A stretch of DNA of 7,032 nucleotides from an uncultured Clostridia bacterium (GTDB lineage Bacteria; Bacillota; Clostridia; UMGS1883). Position numbers and translations under genes: made by a program. Shown in pieces: positions 5,970 through 7,032 of this stretch. Each line of letters opens with the position of its first letter. Positions within the stretch are counted from its first letter, which is position 1. The stretch is from contig CANQKL010000083.1 of NCBI GenBank assembly GCA_947624455.1, forward strand, positions 1 through 7,032, given 5' to 3'. The notes under the pieces are model-generated. The model saw only the letters and a program-made list of their open reading frames with translations, did not search any database and was not told where the DNA came from.

Positions 5970-6692
5970 ATGAACGGACTTTTTCAGACGTTAAAAGAAA
6001 ATTTGACCTTTGTGCTGGTGTGCGCCGCTGTGGCGGCGGCCATAGTGGGACTGGCGGCGTTGGCGGAGCGCACTTTGCTTAAGGATAAGCTGGTGCGTAT
6101 GAGTCCTGTCCGCCGGACAGCCGTCTGCGCCATGCTGGCGGCGGCGGGAGGACTGCTGATGTTTTTTGAGTTTCCGCTGCCGTTTTTGGCTCCGTCATTT
6201 TATGAGGCGGACTTTGGCGAACTGCCGGTGCTTGTGGGGGCTTTTTCCATGGGTCCGGTGGCCGGAGCGGTCATCGAACTGGTCAAGGTCTTTGTGAAGC
6301 TGGTGCTTAAAGGGACTTCCACCGCGTTTGTGGGCGATTTCGCCAACTTTTTCATCGGCTGCACCTTCGTGGTACCCGCGTCCATAATTTATCACCTCAA
6401 AAAGACTCGAGGAAACGCGGCTCTGTCGCTGGGCGTCGGAACGCTGTGCATGGCGGTTGTGGGCGGCACATTCAACGCTGTGTATCTAATACCGAAGTTC
6501 GCCCAGCTTTTCGGTATGCCGCTGGACGCCATAATTTCCATGGGCGCCCAGATAAATCCCCGCATAAACAGCGCGTGGAGCCTGGCGATCTGGGCTGTGG
6601 CGCCGTTTAACATAATTAAGGGCTTGGGAATTTCGATACTTACGATGCTTATATATAAGCCTTTGTCGGGATTGATCAAGGGAAAGAGGTGA
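5970..6692 (+). CDS. ribU: Riboflavin ECF transporter S component RibU
   Basis: The 240-residue membrane protein is the substrate-binding subunit of an energy-coupling factor transporter for riboflavin; the shared EcfA/EcfA'/EcfT module would be encoded elsewhere. The S-component AxxxA motif occurs as A54-x3-A58. After it come FEFPLPFLAPSFYEADFGEL (66-85), a stretch typical of RibU, then LPVLVG, GPVAGAVIELVK (95-106) and KGTSTAFVGDFANFFIGC (114-131). About six core membrane segments follow residue 48, plus an extra hydrophobic N-terminal helix at about 13-32 that smaller RibU proteins lack. The ATG at 5970 has AAAGGG (5955-5960) nine bases upstream. The FMN riboswitch upstream independently supports a flavin substrate. 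The gene appears to be transcribed alone; positions 6693-7032 hold no clear second gene. Confidence 0.95.
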   Translation: MNGLFQTLKENLTFVLVCAAVAAAIVGLAALAERTLLKDKLVRMSPVRRTAVCAMLAAAGGLLMFFEFPLPFLAPSFYEADFGELPVLVGAFSMGPVAGAVIELVKVFVKLVLKGTSTAFVGDFANFFIGCTFVVPASIIYHLKKTRGNAALSLGVGTLCMAVVGGTFNAVYLIPKFAQLFGMPLDAIISMGAQINPRINSAWSLAIWAVAPFNIIKGLGISILTMLIYKPLSGLIKGKR

Positions 6693-6724
6693 CGCTCTCG
6701 ATTGGGCAAGCACAAGCACTGAAA

Positions 6725-6761
6725 AAGCTACGGTCACGGATAAGAGCCGTGACCGTAGCTT
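6725..6761 (-). terminator. Strong hairpin, intrinsic terminator for leftward transcription
   Basis: A perfect 15-bp stem AAGCTACGGTCACGG (6725-6739) with CCGTGACCGTAGCTT (6747-6761) has a 7-base loop. On the minus strand the stem runs into five T's (complement of 6722-6726), the intrinsic terminator pattern. On the plus strand it is followed by TAGACTACTG, with no T run, so it is a poor terminator for ribU. It therefore appears to stop a transcript arriving from beyond the right edge, or one starting within 6762-7032. A perfect stem could also be a protein-binding or remnant repeat. Confidence 0.6.
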
Positions 6762-6798
6762 AGACTACTGACAAACCCTATGCACGATGGGGGAAAGC

Positions 6799-6820
6799 TC
6801 GAAAGGGAACTCCCTTTCGA
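6799..6820. repeat. Inverted repeat, 9-bp stem
   Basis: TCGAAAGGG (6799-6807) and CCCTTTCGA (6812-6820) are perfect complements around a 4-base AACT loop. Neither strand has a convincing T run after it. Its role is unknown; it sits between two terminator-like hairpins. Confidence 0.6.
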
Positions 6821-6828
6821 TAAAATAC

Positions 6829-6861
6829 ATAAAATCTCGGGGCGTGTACCCGAGATTTTAT
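6829..6861. terminator. Probable bidirectional intrinsic terminator
   Basis: A 13-bp perfect stem ATAAAATCTCGGG (6829-6841) with CCCGAGATTTTAT (6849-6861) has a 7-base loop. The GC core TCTCGGG is flanked by AAAA on the left and TTTT on the right, so either strand has a T tract at the 3' foot. On the plus strand it is the best candidate for the end of the ribU transcript, 137 bases after the stop codon. On the minus strand it could stop a convergent transcript. Confidence 0.6.
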
Positions 6862-6877
6862 ACTATAATCGGGGCAA

Positions 6878-6899
6878 AAAAATCAATTTATTGATTTTT
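6878..6899. repeat. AT-rich inverted repeat
   Basis: AAAAATCAA (6878-6886) and TTGATTTTT (6891-6899) form a 9-bp stem around TTTA. Both strands end the stem in five T's, but the stem has only two G-C pairs, so it would be a weak terminator. It may simply be the end of the terminator cluster. Confidence 0.5.
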
Positions 6900-6900
6900 C

Positions 6901-7032
6901 GTAAGCGAAAGCGTCCGCCAGCGTGACGCTGGGCCCAAAACTTTAAATGTCACTTTACTATCTTATGTAACTTCGCAGAATAACATAAGTCTTTGGATGA
7001 AACGGCACGTTTCCGGAAGGGGCAGCCGCTGG
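6901..7032. other. Right-edge stretch without a supportable gene; small hairpins
   Basis: No open frame with a start, ribosome binding site or recognisable domain is visible. CCAGCG/CGCTGG (6918-6932) forms a 6-bp stem with a TGA loop. CTTATGT (6962-6968) pairs with ACATAAG (6983-6989), enclosing TTC-GCA-GAA. GAAACG/CGTTTC (6999-7013) closes another GCA triloop. All three leftward frames are open at the right edge and close at 6958-6965, so the C-terminus of a gene entering from the right is possible but cannot be assigned to a frame. Confidence 0.4.

Noticed and set aside
6864..6869. A perfect TATAAT hexamer on the plus strand.
   Set aside because: No -35-like sequence lies 16-18 bases upstream (GGCGTG is found there) and no gene follows. 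It is better explained as the AT-rich foot of the terminator hairpin.
6901..6907. GTAAGCG, reminiscent of the GTAA-type outer ends of IS66-family insertion sequences.
   Set aside because: Seven bases are too few; no second end, target duplication or transposase fragment is visible in the remaining 130 bases.
6958..7032. A possible C-terminal fragment of a leftward gene entering from the right edge.
   Set aside because: All three minus-strand frames are open for about 20-25 codons, none resembles a family I know, and the stretch also contains hairpins. I could not choose a frame.
6997..7032. A plus-strand ATG at 6997 open for 12 codons to the right edge.
   Set aside because: It has no ribosome binding site and no clear promoter, and its first codons lie inside an inverted repeat.

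Overview
The window looks like chromosomal DNA from a Gram-positive member of the Firmicutes, most likely a gut- or rumen-type Clostridia (Oscillospirales-like; this placement is an inference). The reasons are an IreB-family gene (a Firmicutes regulator), an FMN riboswitch in front of a RibU-type ECF riboflavin transporter gene, consensus sigma-A promoters, AGGAGG-type ribosome binding sites, and mixed ATG/GTG starts. I see no phage, plasmid, CRISPR, tRNA or rRNA. This is mostly a housekeeping region.

Layout. Positions 1-198 (minus) hold the first 66 codons of ireB, with its own sigma-A promoter at 232-260. Positions 307-5467 (minus) hold a tight run transcribed in the order lepA, hemW, recX, rimO, pgsA. 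Its genes overlap or lie a few bases apart (8 bp lepA/hemW, 1-4 bp hemW/recX, 4-bp gap recX/rimO, 12-bp gap rimO/pgsA), so it is probably one operon driven by a promoter at 5633-5661. Positions 5468-5969 are a divergent control region. It contains a ~160-nt GC-rich lepA leader with competing stems, two back-to-back promoters, and the FMN riboswitch plus terminator of the ribU leader. Positions 5970-6692 (plus) are ribU. Positions 6693-7032 contain no convincing gene but several inverted repeats, including one terminator pointing left and one that could work in both directions.

How the genes fit together. The left-going operon joins two translation-related genes (LepA/EF4 on the ribosome, RimO modifying ribosomal protein S12), two radical-SAM enzymes needing iron-sulfur clusters (HemW, RimO), a RecA modulator (RecX) and the committed step of phosphatidylglycerol synthesis (PgsA). 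The right-going unit is a self-contained vitamin uptake switch: when FMN is plentiful the riboswitch should end transcription before ribU.

I did not find a clearly new system. The least explained parts are the structured lepA leader, the near-identical 13-bp sequence at the -35 boxes of lepA and ireB, and the hairpin cluster after ribU.
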